Positions 8,423 to 17,642 of a stretch of DNA of 64,000 nucleotides are shown here, piece by piece. The notes beneath the pieces were generated by a model. That model did not search any database and was not told the DNA's origin. It saw only the letters and a list, made by a program, of their open reading frames with translations. Position numbers and translations under genes: made by a program. Source of the stretch: Maribrevibacterium harenarium (lineage in GTDB: Bacteria > Pseudomonadota > Gammaproteobacteria > Pseudomonadales > Marinomonadaceae). Numbering within the stretch: the stretch's first letter is position 1; each line of letters begins with the position of its first letter. The stretch lies in NCBI RefSeq assembly GCF_006385675.1, contig NZ_VFRR01000020.1:1-64000 (forward strand), given 5' to 3'.

Positions 8423-9421
8423 ATGCTGAAGAAAACACTTCTCGCCAGCACAATTGCCTTAACGTCACTTTCTGCTGCAGCGGCCGATTGTGGCAAAGTG
8501 ACTATCGCTGATATGAACTGGAACTCTGCCACACTGATGGCGAATGTGGATGCCTTTATCCTGAAACATGGCTTTGGCTGTGATACAGAAATCGTCCCCG
8601 GTGACACCATGCCTACGGGCACCTCTATGATTGAGAAAGGCGAGCCGGACATTGCTCCGGAAATGTGGACGAACTCCATGAAAGCGGCCCTAGAACGGGG
8701 CGCAGAGGAAGGTCGTTTGCGTATTGCTGGCAAATCCCTATCAGACGGTGGTGAAGAAGGTTTTTGGGTACCCCAATACCTAGTAGATCAATACCCCGAA
8801 ATGAAAACCATCGAAGGGGTAATGCAGCATGTTGATCTGTTCTCTCACCCAGAAAATCCTGATATGGCTGGTTTCTACGGCTGTCCAGCCGGATGGAACT
8901 GCCAAATCACCGCAGCGAATCTCTTCAAGGCGCTTAAGTTAGATGAAGCAGGCTTTGATCTAGTGGATCCCGGTTCCGGTGCGGGTTTATCAGGCTCTAT
9001 CGCGAAAGCATACGAACGTGAAGAGGGTTGGTTCGGCTATTACTGGGCGCCAACTGCGGTGTTAGGTAAGTACAAAATGGTGAAAGTTGACTTTGGTAGC
9101 GGTGTCGACGAAGAACACTATTTGAACTGCATCTCTAAAGACACTTGTTTAGAGCCCAAAGTGACCATGTATCCGCCTTCCCCGGTGTACTCAGTTACGA
9201 CCGAGTCTTTCGCTAGCAAAGCGCCCGCTGCCTATGACTACATCACCAAGCGCTCCTTTACTAATGCTGATATGAACAGTCTGCTCGCGTGGATGGAAGA
9301 AAACCAAGCCGATGGCGCCTACGCAGCGGAGAACTTCCTCTTCGAACATGAGGACATCTGGAGCCAATGGGTAGATAGCGCTACCCAAGCCAAAATCAGC
9401 GCAGCACTAGATAACCTTTAG
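8423..9421 (+). CDS. proX: Glycine betaine/proline ABC transporter substrate-binding protein ProX
   Basis: Periplasmic binding protein of the OpuAC type that captures betaine-like osmolytes. A signal peptide (MLKKTLLASTIALTSLSAAAA, cleavage before DCGK) opens the 332-residue protein. Aromatic-rich segments such as IAPEMWTN and GWFGYYWAPTAVLGKYKMV resemble the cation-pi cage of the family. Paired cysteines (YGCPAGWNC; CISKDTC) are typical of periplasmic export. The start at 8423 has AAGGAA upstream; an earlier ATG at 8357 would add 22 residues ahead of the signal peptide. It heads proX-proW-proV, with a hairpin between proX and proW. Confidence 0.95.
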   Translation: MLKKTLLASTIALTSLSAAAADCGKVTIADMNWNSATLMANVDAFILKHGFGCDTEIVPGDTMPTGTSMIEKGEPDIAPEMWTNSMKAALERGAEEGRLRIAGKSLSDGGEEGFWVPQYLVDQYPEMKTIEGVMQHVDLFSHPENPDMAGFYGCPAGWNCQITAANLFKALKLDEAGFDLVDPGSGAGLSGSIAKAYEREEGWFGYYWAPTAVLGKYKMVKVDFGSGVDEEHYLNCISKDTCLEPKVTMYPPSPVYSVTTESFASKAPAAYDYITKRSFTNADMNSLLAWMEENQADGAYAAENFLFEHEDIWSQWVDSATQAKISAALDNL

Positions 9422-9454
9422 GTCATCCGTGCCTCCTGACGTATAACGCGTCCC

Positions 9455-9476
9455 ACCGGTGGGACTCCCCACCGGT
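9455..9476 (+). promoter_or_regulatory. Intercistronic hairpin between proX and proW
   Basis: A perfect 9-bp stem, ACCGGTGGG paired with CCCACCGGT, has an ACTC loop. No T tract follows, so it is more likely to stabilise proX mRNA or attenuate downstream expression than to terminate fully. This is common where a binding protein is needed in excess over its permease. Confidence 0.7.
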
Positions 9477-9503
9477 TGCTTTACCAGTATAGGCGAACAT
9501 CCT

Positions 9504-10403
9504 ATGGCAGAATCTTCTTGGTTAACTGAATTCCCCGATATGAGCCGGCGTGACCTGCTGGCTATCCGCAAAACACTCGATGGTATGTACCGTGACTTTT
9601 CCCGGGAATACGGGGATACCATCGAATCTTTATTTGACCCACTTTTAACTTTTTTAGTCTGGTTTGAAGACTTTCTGATTAGCACCCCGTGGTGGATCAT
9701 TCTCGCCGCCATTACTGGGATTGTGTACTTGGCTACGCGCTCTTGGAAACTCAGTGTCGGGGTGATTGTCTCGATGCTACTCATCGGCTACTTCGGGATG
9801 TGGGAAGACACCATGCGCACCCTGAGTATCATTACGGTGTGTACTTTCCTATCCATTATCCTCGGTATACCTATTGGTATTTTAATGGCACGCTCCGATA
9901 GGGCTCAATCTATTGTCACTCCCCTGCTGGATATCATGCAGACTATGCCGGCCTTTGTGTATTTGATTCCGGTCGTTATGCTACTCGGTATCGGCAAAAT
10001 CCCTGGGGTTATTGCGGTGGTCATTTACGCTATCCCTCCGGTGATCCGCTTAACAAACTTAGGAATTCGCCTAGTCAATAAAGAAACCCTAGAGGCCGCC
10101 ACTGCCTATGGCGCTACCCCCACGCAACGCCTGTTTGGGGTACAGCTACCCTTGGCGATGCCAACTATCATGGCGGGTATCAACCAAACTATTATGATGG
10201 CACTGGCGATGGTGGTGATTGCTTCCATGATCGGTGTGAAAGGCCTCGGCCAACCGGTACTTAAATCCATTACCAACCAGTACTTCACCCTTGGCTTGCT
10301 AAATGGTTTAGCCATTGTTGCGCTCGCTATTATTTTTGACCGAGTGTCACAGACCTATGCGAAACGCTCACAACGTCACTTAGAAGGAGGCGATCATGGC
10401 TAA
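9504..10403 (+). CDS. proW: Glycine betaine/proline ABC transporter permease ProW
   Basis: Inner-membrane permease of the ProU/OpuA type (299 residues), with a hydrophilic N-terminal stretch followed by several membrane helices. The coupling motif is EAATAYGATPTQRLFGVQLPLAMPTIMAGINQ and the helix after it reads VIASMIGVKGLGQPVL. The start at 9504 (AGGCGA upstream) gives the usual N-terminus; an in-frame ATG at 9459 lies inside the intercistronic hairpin and is unlikely to be used. It overlaps proV by eight bases, which implies coupled translation. Confidence 0.94.
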   Translation: MAESSWLTEFPDMSRRDLLAIRKTLDGMYRDFSREYGDTIESLFDPLLTFLVWFEDFLISTPWWIILAAITGIVYLATRSWKLSVGVIVSMLLIGYFGMWEDTMRTLSIITVCTFLSIILGIPIGILMARSDRAQSIVTPLLDIMQTMPAFVYLIPVVMLLGIGKIPGVIAVVIYAIPPVIRLTNLGIRLVNKETLEAATAYGATPTQRLFGVQLPLAMPTIMAGINQTIMMALAMVVIASMIGVKGLGQPVLKSITNQYFTLGLLNGLAIVALAIIFDRVSQTYAKRSQRHLEGGDHG

Positions 10404-11580
10404 TACGGAAACTACCCCATTGATTGCTATCGAAGGTTTGTACCAAATCTTCGGCGATGACGCAGCAAAAGTGCTACCCAAGGTAAAAGCAGGTGCGAGT
10501 AAAGAAGACATCTTGGCAGAGACGGGCCATACAGTGGGTCTGCAAGACATCAACTTGACCGTAGAACGAGGAGAAATCTTCGTCATTATGGGGCTTTCTG
10601 GCTCCGGCAAGTCTACCCTAATTCGTCACTTCAACCGTCTTATCGACCCCACAGCGGGGGAAATCAAGGTAGAAGGTCATGACATTATGACCTTGTCACT
10701 AAAGGAATTAACTGAGTTTCGTCGCCACAAAATGTCGATGGTATTTCAACACTTTGGCCTTATGCCCCACCGCACCGTAATTGAAAACGTGGGATACGGC
10801 TTGGCGATTAAGGGAATGAAAAGACCAGAGTGGGAACCGAAAGCTATCGAATGGTTACAGACAGTGGGACTTGCTGGGTACGAAGAACAATACCCATCCC
10901 AGCTATCCGGCGGCCAACAGCAGCGTGTTGGTTTGGCTCGTGCCCTGTGTACTGACGCCGAGATTTTGCTGATGGATGAAGCTTTTTCCGCCCTTGATCC
11001 ATTAATTCGCTTTGAAATGCAAACTCAGCTAATCGACCTGCAAGAGAACCTACACAAAACCATTATCTTTATTACTCACGATTTGGATGAAGCCTTACGT
11101 TTAGGGGATCGTATCGCCGTTTTGAAAGACGGTAAGCTGGTTCAAGTAGGCAAGCCCGTTGATATCATCCTTAACCCGGCGGATGAATACGTCCGAGCCT
11201 TCGCCAAGGACGTGAACCGTGCCAAAGCCCTACGGGTGAAAAACATCATGGCGGAAGCAGTCAATCTATGTGAGGGCGATACTCTGGGAGCAGTGCGCTC
11301 GCAAATTAGTGACCCAGAACAGCCGATTATCTGGCTACAGCAAGGTGTCTATCGAGGCGTTCTACCCGTATCAGCCTTGGCCGGAAATGATGAGTCAGCA
11401 ATTAACGAAGCGGATCTGCTCACCACCGCCGCACTTCCCCACAAAGCGGCTTTGCAAGCTGCCTTACCAGTTATGCTAAGCGAGCACCATTCGCTACCTG
11501 TCCTGAATAAGGAGAACAAAGTGGTAGGACTTTTGAGCCATGAGGCGTTAGCCTCGGCATTAACCGTTCCAGAAGTTTAA
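10396..11580 (+). CDS. proV: Glycine betaine/proline ABC transporter ATPase ProV
   Basis: Cytoplasmic ATPase of the betaine importer, 394 residues. Walker A is GLSGSGKST (66-74), the ABC signature LSGGQQQR (170-177), Walker B LLMDEAFSALD and the H-loop FITHDLDEA. The ProV-specific N-terminal segment with KAGASKEDIL precedes the core. The C-terminal part from about residue 280 is a divergent CBS pair, which in OpuA-type transporters senses ionic strength. It begins within the last codons of proW behind GGAGG. A weak hairpin follows. Confidence 0.96.
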   Translation: MANTETTPLIAIEGLYQIFGDDAAKVLPKVKAGASKEDILAETGHTVGLQDINLTVERGEIFVIMGLSGSGKSTLIRHFNRLIDPTAGEIKVEGHDIMTLSLKELTEFRRHKMSMVFQHFGLMPHRTVIENVGYGLAIKGMKRPEWEPKAIEWLQTVGLAGYEEQYPSQLSGGQQQRVGLARALCTDAEILLMDEAFSALDPLIRFEMQTQLIDLQENLHKTIIFITHDLDEALRLGDRIAVLKDGKLVQVGKPVDIILNPADEYVRAFAKDVNRAKALRVKNIMAEAVNLCEGDTLGAVRSQISDPEQPIIWLQQGVYRGVLPVSALAGNDESAINEADLLTTAALPHKAALQAALPVMLSEHHSLPVLNKENKVVGLLSHEALASALTVPEV

Positions 11581-11592
11581 TCTACTTTCTAG

Positions 11593-11634
11593 GCGTGTTG
11601 TGACTTTCCCCCATGACACGCTTCTCTTCTTTTC
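11593..11634 (+). terminator. Probable terminator after proXWV
   Basis: GCGTGTTGTG (11593-11602) pairs with CATGACACGC (11612-11621) over ten positions, two of them G-T, and is followed by a pyrimidine-rich TTCTCTTCTTTTC. The uneven T tract makes it weaker than the other terminators here. Confidence 0.45.
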
Positions 11635-11686
11635 TCAGTGAGATCTGTTTACCATGCGGTTATCTAATTTTTTCTGAGAGCCCCCC

Positions 11687-12937
11687 ATGGTCAACCCGGC
11701 ATTGGAACCTCGACATAACTGGCGTTTGCTACTGCAACTGCGCACCATCACCATTGTCGGTCAAGCAGCGGCAGCTTTTGCCTTATTCTCTTTGTTCGAA
11801 AATACACCGGCGCTACCTTTTATTGCGGCGATCATCGCCATTTATGCGCTAATCAACGGCTTACTTTGGATCCAACTGCGCAATCCTGAACTGCCGGGAC
11901 ATCGCTCCTACTTTATGCAGTTGCTCTTGGATTTAATGCAGTTTTCCTTCCTGTTTTACTTTGCTGGCGGTATCAACAATCCCTTTGTTTATTATTACTT
12001 AGTCCCGATTGCCATCGCCGCGGTAGTGTTACCGATTCGCTACGCTATGGTACTGACCGGGACAACCATTGTTAGTTATAGCCTATTGATTTACTGGCAC
12101 TTGCCATTACCTAGCTATAATGATCAGATTCTTCAGGTCACCCTTTCCCAATGGGCACGATGGATTAACTTTGTGGTATGTAGTGCGTTTATTTGCTGCT
12201 TCCTCAACCATATGGTGACTTACGTGCGCCAGCAACAAGAATGGTTGTCCACCAACCGGGAACAGTTACTACAGGACGAACAAATTCTCGCCATTGCCAC
12301 CTATGCGGCTGGTACGGCTCATGAATTGGGTACACCGATTACCAGCGCTCAACTTATCTGCGAAGAGCTGCTGGCAGATCTACCGCCGGAATCCACCCAA
12401 TCTGAAGATGTAAAAGCCATCAGCCAGCAATTGAGTATTTGCTCGCAAACCCTAAGAAAGCTCGCACAAAAAGCTAAGCTCACCGGTGAATGGGAAAGCA
12501 CCTTCATCAATGTCAGTAACTACATGGACGGTATTATTGATAACTGGCACTTGCTACGCGCTCAGGTTACGTCAGAACTGCATGTACAAAAGGGCAATGC
12601 TCCCACCATCAAAGTTGACCCAACGCTGGATCAAGCATTAATTAACCTACTCAATAATGCCGCGGATGCGAACCCCAAACAGATTCGTATTGATCTGTCT
12701 TGGACCGCTTCCCATGTCAACATCACCATTTATGATCGGGGCCCCGGCATTCCCCAGCGGGTACTAGAGCGTCTAGGCCAAACCGTGACCACCAGCAAAG
12801 ATGGTATGGGCATTGGCTTCTTTCTATCTAATGCTTCAGTTGCGCGACTCGGCGGCACGGTCGCCTTGTATCCACTGGAGCTTGGTGGCACCATGACCCA
12901 AATTGTTTTACCCATTCATTACGCCAATCAGGTTTAG
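11687..12937 (+). CDS. regB: Redox-sensing histidine kinase, RegB/PrrB/RoxS type
   Basis: Membrane histidine kinase of 416 residues that reports respiratory/quinone redox state to RegA. Six hydrophobic segments cover residues 15-175 and include the quinone-site heptad GGINNPF (94-100), which is diagnostic of RegB. The H-box is AAGTAHELGTP with phosphoacceptor H213. C252, 39 residues further, aligns with the redox-active cysteine of Rhodobacter RegB. The N-box NLLNNAADA and G-boxes DRGPGIP and GMGIGFFLSNA follow. It is 13 bases before the response regulator gene. RoxS is the name of the pseudomonad counterpart. Confidence 0.88.
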   Translation: MVNPALEPRHNWRLLLQLRTITIVGQAAAAFALFSLFENTPALPFIAAIIAIYALINGLLWIQLRNPELPGHRSYFMQLLLDLMQFSFLFYFAGGINNPFVYYYLVPIAIAAVVLPIRYAMVLTGTTIVSYSLLIYWHLPLPSYNDQILQVTLSQWARWINFVVCSAFICCFLNHMVTYVRQQQEWLSTNREQLLQDEQILAIATYAAGTAHELGTPITSAQLICEELLADLPPESTQSEDVKAISQQLSICSQTLRKLAQKAKLTGEWESTFINVSNYMDGIIDNWHLLRAQVTSELHVQKGNAPTIKVDPTLDQALINLLNNAADANPKQIRIDLSWTASHVNITIYDRGPGIPQRVLERLGQTVTTSKDGMGIGFFLSNASVARLGGTVALYPLELGGTMTQIVLPIHYANQV

Positions 12938-12950
12938 AAGTAGTCACCTT

Positions 12951-13496
12951 ATGAGCGAACGTTTATTGATCGTCGACGATGACGAAGTACTCACCCGAAC
13001 TCTAAAGCGGGCCATGGAGCGACGGGGCCTGACCGTAGCGATCGCCCGTAATCGCGCCGAAGTCATCGAGCAATTGAATCAAGCAAGGTTTCGCTATGCC
13101 ACCTTGGATCTACGCTTGGAGAAAGACTCAGGTTTAAACCTAATAGAACCTATGATCGCCCTGCAACCCCATCTTCATATTGTGGTTCTGACGGGTTATG
13201 CCAGCATCCCAACAACGGTTGAAGCGATAAAATTGGGAGCACAAGATTACCTATGCAAACCCGCCTCTGGAGATGAAATCTACGCGGCGCTAACCGGACA
13301 ACGGGCAGAAGAAATTGAAGTACCAGATCGCCCGCTTTCGGTGGATCAGATGGAGTGGGAACATATTCAACGGGTGATGGCCGAACACGATGGTAATATT
13401 TCCGCAACGGCTCGCGCTTTGAATATGCACCGTCGCACCCTACAACGCAAGCTACAAAAGCATGCCCCCGGTATCGCGCCTGATATCAACGAATAA
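12951..13496 (+). CDS. regA: Response regulator, RegA/PrrA/RoxR type
   Basis: A 181-residue response regulator. The acidic pocket is VDDDE (residues 8-12), the phosphoacceptor D53 is in ATLDLRL, T81 in VVLTGYAS and the lysine K103 in LCKPAS. The Fis-type helix-turn-helix NISATARALNMHRRTLQRKLQKH fills the C-terminus, the compact RegA layout without an AAA domain. I chose the ATG at 12951 (MSERLLIVDDD); an in-frame ATG at 12903 lies inside regB. In relatives the pair controls respiratory and energy-metabolism genes. Confidence 0.92.
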   Translation: MSERLLIVDDDEVLTRTLKRAMERRGLTVAIARNRAEVIEQLNQARFRYATLDLRLEKDSGLNLIEPMIALQPHLHIVVLTGYASIPTTVEAIKLGAQDYLCKPASGDEIYAALTGQRAEEIEVPDRPLSVDQMEWEHIQRVMAEHDGNISATARALNMHRRTLQRKLQKHAPGIAPDINE

Positions 13497-13518
13497 TTTC
13501 TCCCCCCTTTAAAAACAC

Positions 13519-13545
13519 AAAAGCCGGAACGCGGTTCCGGCTTTT
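13519..13545. terminator. Bidirectional terminator between regA and dapB
   Basis: A 12-bp perfect stem, AAAAGCCGGAAC and GTTCCGGCTTTT, has a GCG loop. A residues on one side and T residues on the other let it serve both convergent genes. Confidence 0.9.
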
Positions 13546-13564
13546 AATGGGATAAGTTCAGAGC

Positions 13565-14482
<918 letters not shown>

Positions 14483-15490
14483 TTAGAAGATTTCGTCTGG
14501 TGCCAATTCAAAACCACCATCGCCATTAGTAAATAGATCTGCTGTATCTTCCGCACCTTGCTCAGGCTGATTAAATACTGGCGTAATCACATTGGTGCGA
14601 GCAAAGTCATTTTGACGGATCACAATTTCGACACGGCGGTTATTGGCACGATTGGCGGGGGTATCATTCGGCACTAAGGGTCTAGTATCGGCGAAACCCG
14701 TCACCGAAAAGCGGTTTTGATCCAACTGCCCGGTTGAAAATAACTCTTCCGCCACCGCAATAGCACGGGCTGATGACAACTGCCAATTGGATTTGAAACG
14801 GGGGCTATCGATTGGAATGTTATCCGTATGCCCCTCGACTGCAATCACCCCTTTAATACCGATTAATACATCGCGCACCATATCGATTACCGGGATAAAG
14901 TCATAATTTAACTCCGCCGACCCCGACTCAAATGAGCCCTTATCTTTCAAACGGATAGTAATGGTCTGCTCCTGGGTTTCGACTTCCACCGTACCCTTAG
15001 AAATTTCCTCACGCATAACCGAAGCAATCTGTTGAGCATCTTGCTCCGTTTGCTGAATCTGTTTTTCCCGCTCTAGGTCCGCTTGAGATTTATCCACAAA
15101 AGTAGACGGTGATGGCTGACCTGCTCCGTCTTGCTCGTTGAGGGAAGCAGTTTCCGGTTTACACTGTACCTCTAAGGTATTCTCTGGTACGTCATCCGCT
15201 TTTTGTCGCACCTCATTGATGGGTGTCGGCTCCGGACGACCAGGGCTAAACTCTTGGGCAATGATAGAGGTACCCATTGGAATCGCTTCCGCTGTGACTT
15301 GCTTTTGTACACCAAAAGCTTCACGCATGGAGCCAGCTAATTGCTTAAACTTCAATACGTCCATTTCCGCGAAGGACAGCAGCAACACGAAGAAACACAT
15401 CAGCAACGACATTAAGTCGGCGAATGTCCCCATATACGCCGGGAGGCCCTCCACACATTCGGGGCAGTCGTTTTCGTCTTCGTCACTCAT
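14483..15490 (-). CDS. pomB: Flagellar stator protein PomB/MotB
   Basis: Stator subunit that anchors the ion channel to peptidoglycan. The cytoplasmic N-terminus MSDEDENDCPECVEGLPAYM leads into one membrane helix with the ion-binding aspartate D25 in GTFADLMSLLMCFFVLLLSF, then EMDVLKFKQLAGSMREAFG, close to Vibrio PomB. The C-terminal OmpA-like domain has VEGHTDNIPID, NWQLSSARAIAVAEEL and NRRVEIVI. The linker of about 100 residues is acidic and glutamine-rich. It lies 57 bases after pomA. Sodium use is inferred from the PomB-like helix and is not proven by sequence. Confidence 0.9.
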   Translation of the reverse strand: MSDEDENDCPECVEGLPAYMGTFADLMSLLMCFFVLLLSFAEMDVLKFKQLAGSMREAFGVQKQVTAEAIPMGTSIIAQEFSPGRPEPTPINEVRQKADDVPENTLEVQCKPETASLNEQDGAGQPSPSTFVDKSQADLEREKQIQQTEQDAQQIASVMREEISKGTVEVETQEQTITIRLKDKGSFESGSAELNYDFIPVIDMVRDVLIGIKGVIAVEGHTDNIPIDSPRFKSNWQLSSARAIAVAEELFSTGQLDQNRFSVTGFADTRPLVPNDTPANRANNRRVEIVIRQNDFARTNVITPVFNQPEQGAEDTADLFTNGDGGFELAPDEIF

Positions 15491-15547
15491 TGGTTATTCA
15501 CTTCCACTAAAACTGCTGTACTACATGATGACAAGAATGGCAGAGCA

Positions 15548-16303
15548 CTATTCGCGCTCGGTACGTTTGCTTTCGGCAAGATAGGTTTTCAATGATCCAT
15601 CTAGAACTCTCGGGTTCTGACCGGCCTGAATCGCCAATAATGCGTCTAATATCATCTTTTGGCACAACAGTTCTTCATTGGCACGATTCATAAGTTTCGC
15701 TTGCAATGGCAAGCACACCATGTTCGCCAACACGGCACCATAAAGTGTGGTTAACAGCGCTAGGGCCATTGCCGGGCCGATTGCCTTTGGGTCATCCATG
15801 TTCGCGAGCATCTGCACCAGACCAACCAGCGTACCTATCATGCCCATGGCGGGTCCAACATCACCGAAGGCTTTAAACACCTTCGCACCAGCATCATGGC
15901 GAGCATAGGCTTGGTTCATATCTCGGGACATTTGCGACTTGACCACATTGCTATCATGGCCATCCACTAACATTTGGATACCTTTTGATAAAAATGGATG
16001 CCCCACTTCCTTACCCTCTAGGGACAACAAGCCGCCTTTACGAGCCTCATCAGCTAAACCAAAAATTTCATCGATAAGAGTATCTAGTGGAACGCTTTTG
16101 AACATAAAGGCTTTCGCTGCAATCTTACCAGCGCCAAGGAACTGCCCCAGTGGGTATTGCATCAATACAACAAAGGTAGAACCAATGATTACGATCAAGA
16201 TGGACGCAGGGTCGATAAACATCCCTGCCGAACCACCAAGAAAAATCGCTATGATAACGATGGCAAATGAGCCGACCAGACCAAGTAACGTAGCGATATC
16301 CAC
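15548..16303 (-). CDS. pomA: Flagellar stator protein PomA/MotA
   Basis: Four-helix stator subunit, 251 residues, very like Vibrio PomA: MDIATLLGLVGSFAIVIIAI at the start, GQFLGAGKIAAKAFMFKS, and the channel-forming block FGDVGPAMGMIGTLVGLVQM followed by MDDPKAIGPAMALALLTTLY. It starts at a GTG preceded by TAGGAG at eight bases. It forms an operon with pomB and is divergent from xseB. The arrangement pomAB beside xseB-ispA-dxs is also found in Vibrio. Confidence 0.92.
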   Translation of the reverse strand: MDIATLLGLVGSFAIVIIAIFLGGSAGMFIDPASILIVIIGSTFVVLMQYPLGQFLGAGKIAAKAFMFKSVPLDTLIDEIFGLADEARKGGLLSLEGKEVGHPFLSKGIQMLVDGHDSNVVKSQMSRDMNQAYARHDAGAKVFKAFGDVGPAMGMIGTLVGLVQMLANMDDPKAIGPAMALALLTTLYGAVLANMVCLPLQAKLMNRANEELLCQKMILDALLAIQAGQNPRVLDGSLKTYLAESKRTERE

Positions 16304-16478
16304 ACACGTCTCCTACCAAAAAAGCTATAATGCGTCCGAGTTTGCCTAATTTTAAACGAAGAAACCATCCACCGCTTGATTGAACCCGTATTATTTTACA
16401 AGCAAGCGTGACTTCTCTCGTAGATTGTCGCAAATTCTGTTAAAAAATGTAGCATTATATTAGCCAAAGCAGGTATTC

Positions 16479-16718
16479 ATGTCTCGTAAAAGCAGTGTCC
16501 GTCAGTTTGAAGACAACATCACTGAGCTGGAAACCATTGTCGCGCAACTGGAATCCAACGAATTGTCCTTAGAAGATGCGCTGAAAGCCTTCGAAAAAGG
16601 GATTAAACTCAGCCACGATTGCCAACAGGTACTTACCCAAGCAGAACAAAAAGTGCAGATTCTGCTCGAAAAAAACGATGGGGAGCGCCTCGAACCTTTT
16701 GACCCGGAAGCAAACTAG
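16479..16718 (+). CDS. xseB: Exodeoxyribonuclease VII small subunit
   Basis: A short helical protein (79 residues) that binds XseA to form exonuclease VII. The family motif [29 protein letters not shown] is intact, with [15 protein letters not shown] after it. Its stop overlaps the ispA GTG by one base (TAGTG), so translation is coupled, as in many Gammaproteobacteria. The upstream region 16304-16478 is shared with divergent pomA; no clear promoter could be assigned. Confidence 0.96.
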   Translation: MSRKSSVRQFEDNITELETIVAQLESNELSLEDALKAFEKGIKLSHDCQQVLTQAEQKVQILLEKNDGERLEPFDPEAN

Positions 16719-17599
16719 TGAACCTAGAGCAATTTTCGTCGTATGCTCGTAATCGCGTTGATCAGCATTTAGAACATACTCTAAGCCCATACTCCCATGC
16801 GGATGGCCTCCATGCTGCCATGCGTTATAGCCTCTTCAATGGCGGCAAACGGGTTCGCCCAATGCTGGTTTATGCCACCGCCTCGTTGTTTGGTGACGCC
16901 AACCCGCTGACCGATGCTTGTGCCGCGGCTATCGAAGCCATCCACGCCTACTCCCTAGTGCATGACGACCTTCCAGCCATGGATGATGATGACCTACGAC
17001 GCGGCAAACCCACTTGTCATATACAGTTTGACGAGGCCACTGCTATCCTTGCGGGAGACGCTCTGCAAACCTTTGCGTTTGAGCTTATCAGTGCCGAAGG
17101 CTTAGGGGACGCTACTCTGCAATTACGCTTGGTCAAAGAATTGGCCCAAGCCTCTGGTCGTTTCGGCATGGTCACTGGACAAATGATTGACCTGAGCAAT
17201 GTGGGGCTTGATATGCTGGTGGCGGATCTGGAAACCATGCATCGCCACAAAACCGGAGCATTGATCCGTGCTAGTGTGCGCATGGGTGCCCTGAGTGTCG
17301 GCATGACTAACGAAGATACTTTGACCAAGCTCGACCAATACGCTGCTGCCATTGGACTTGCCTTTCAAGTGCAAGACGATATTTTGGACATTATCAGTGA
17401 CACGGCCACATTGGGGAAAACCCAATTTGCCGATGAGCATGCCAATAAACCCACCTATCCAAAACTTTTGGGTCTGGAAGGCGCTAAAACCTTGGCACAA
17501 TCACTTACCGACCAAGCAATTAGCTCAATTGAGACATTTGGTGAGCCCGCACAGCCACTTGTCGAGTTAGCTAACTATATTATTGGGCGCAACCACTGA
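16718..17599 (+). CDS. ispA: Farnesyl diphosphate synthase
   Basis: Prenyltransferase that condenses IPP with DMAPP and GPP to give farnesyl diphosphate. The first aspartate-rich motif is in HDDLPAMDDDDLRRGKPTCH, and the second is QDDILDIISD. The N-terminal NGGKRVRPMLVYA binds the diphosphate. The 293-residue length is normal. It starts at GTG, overlapping the xseB stop, and is followed after 43 bases by dxs, giving an isoprenoid operon. Confidence 0.97.
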   Translation: MNLEQFSSYARNRVDQHLEHTLSPYSHADGLHAAMRYSLFNGGKRVRPMLVYATASLFGDANPLTDACAAAIEAIHAYSLVHDDLPAMDDDDLRRGKPTCHIQFDEATAILAGDALQTFAFELISAEGLGDATLQLRLVKELAQASGRFGMVTGQMIDLSNVGLDMLVADLETMHRHKTGALIRASVRMGALSVGMTNEDTLTKLDQYAAAIGLAFQVQDDILDIISDTATLGKTQFADEHANKPTYPKLLGLEGAKTLAQSLTDQAISSIETFGEPAQPLVELANYIIGRNH

Positions 17600-17642
17600 T
17601 ATACTAGCGCGCTTGAAAAACACAGAATGAGTTGACCTAACG

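Noticed and set aside
11613-11852. 79-codon frame before regB
   Set aside because: It overlaps the regB coding region in another frame and contains no domain signature.
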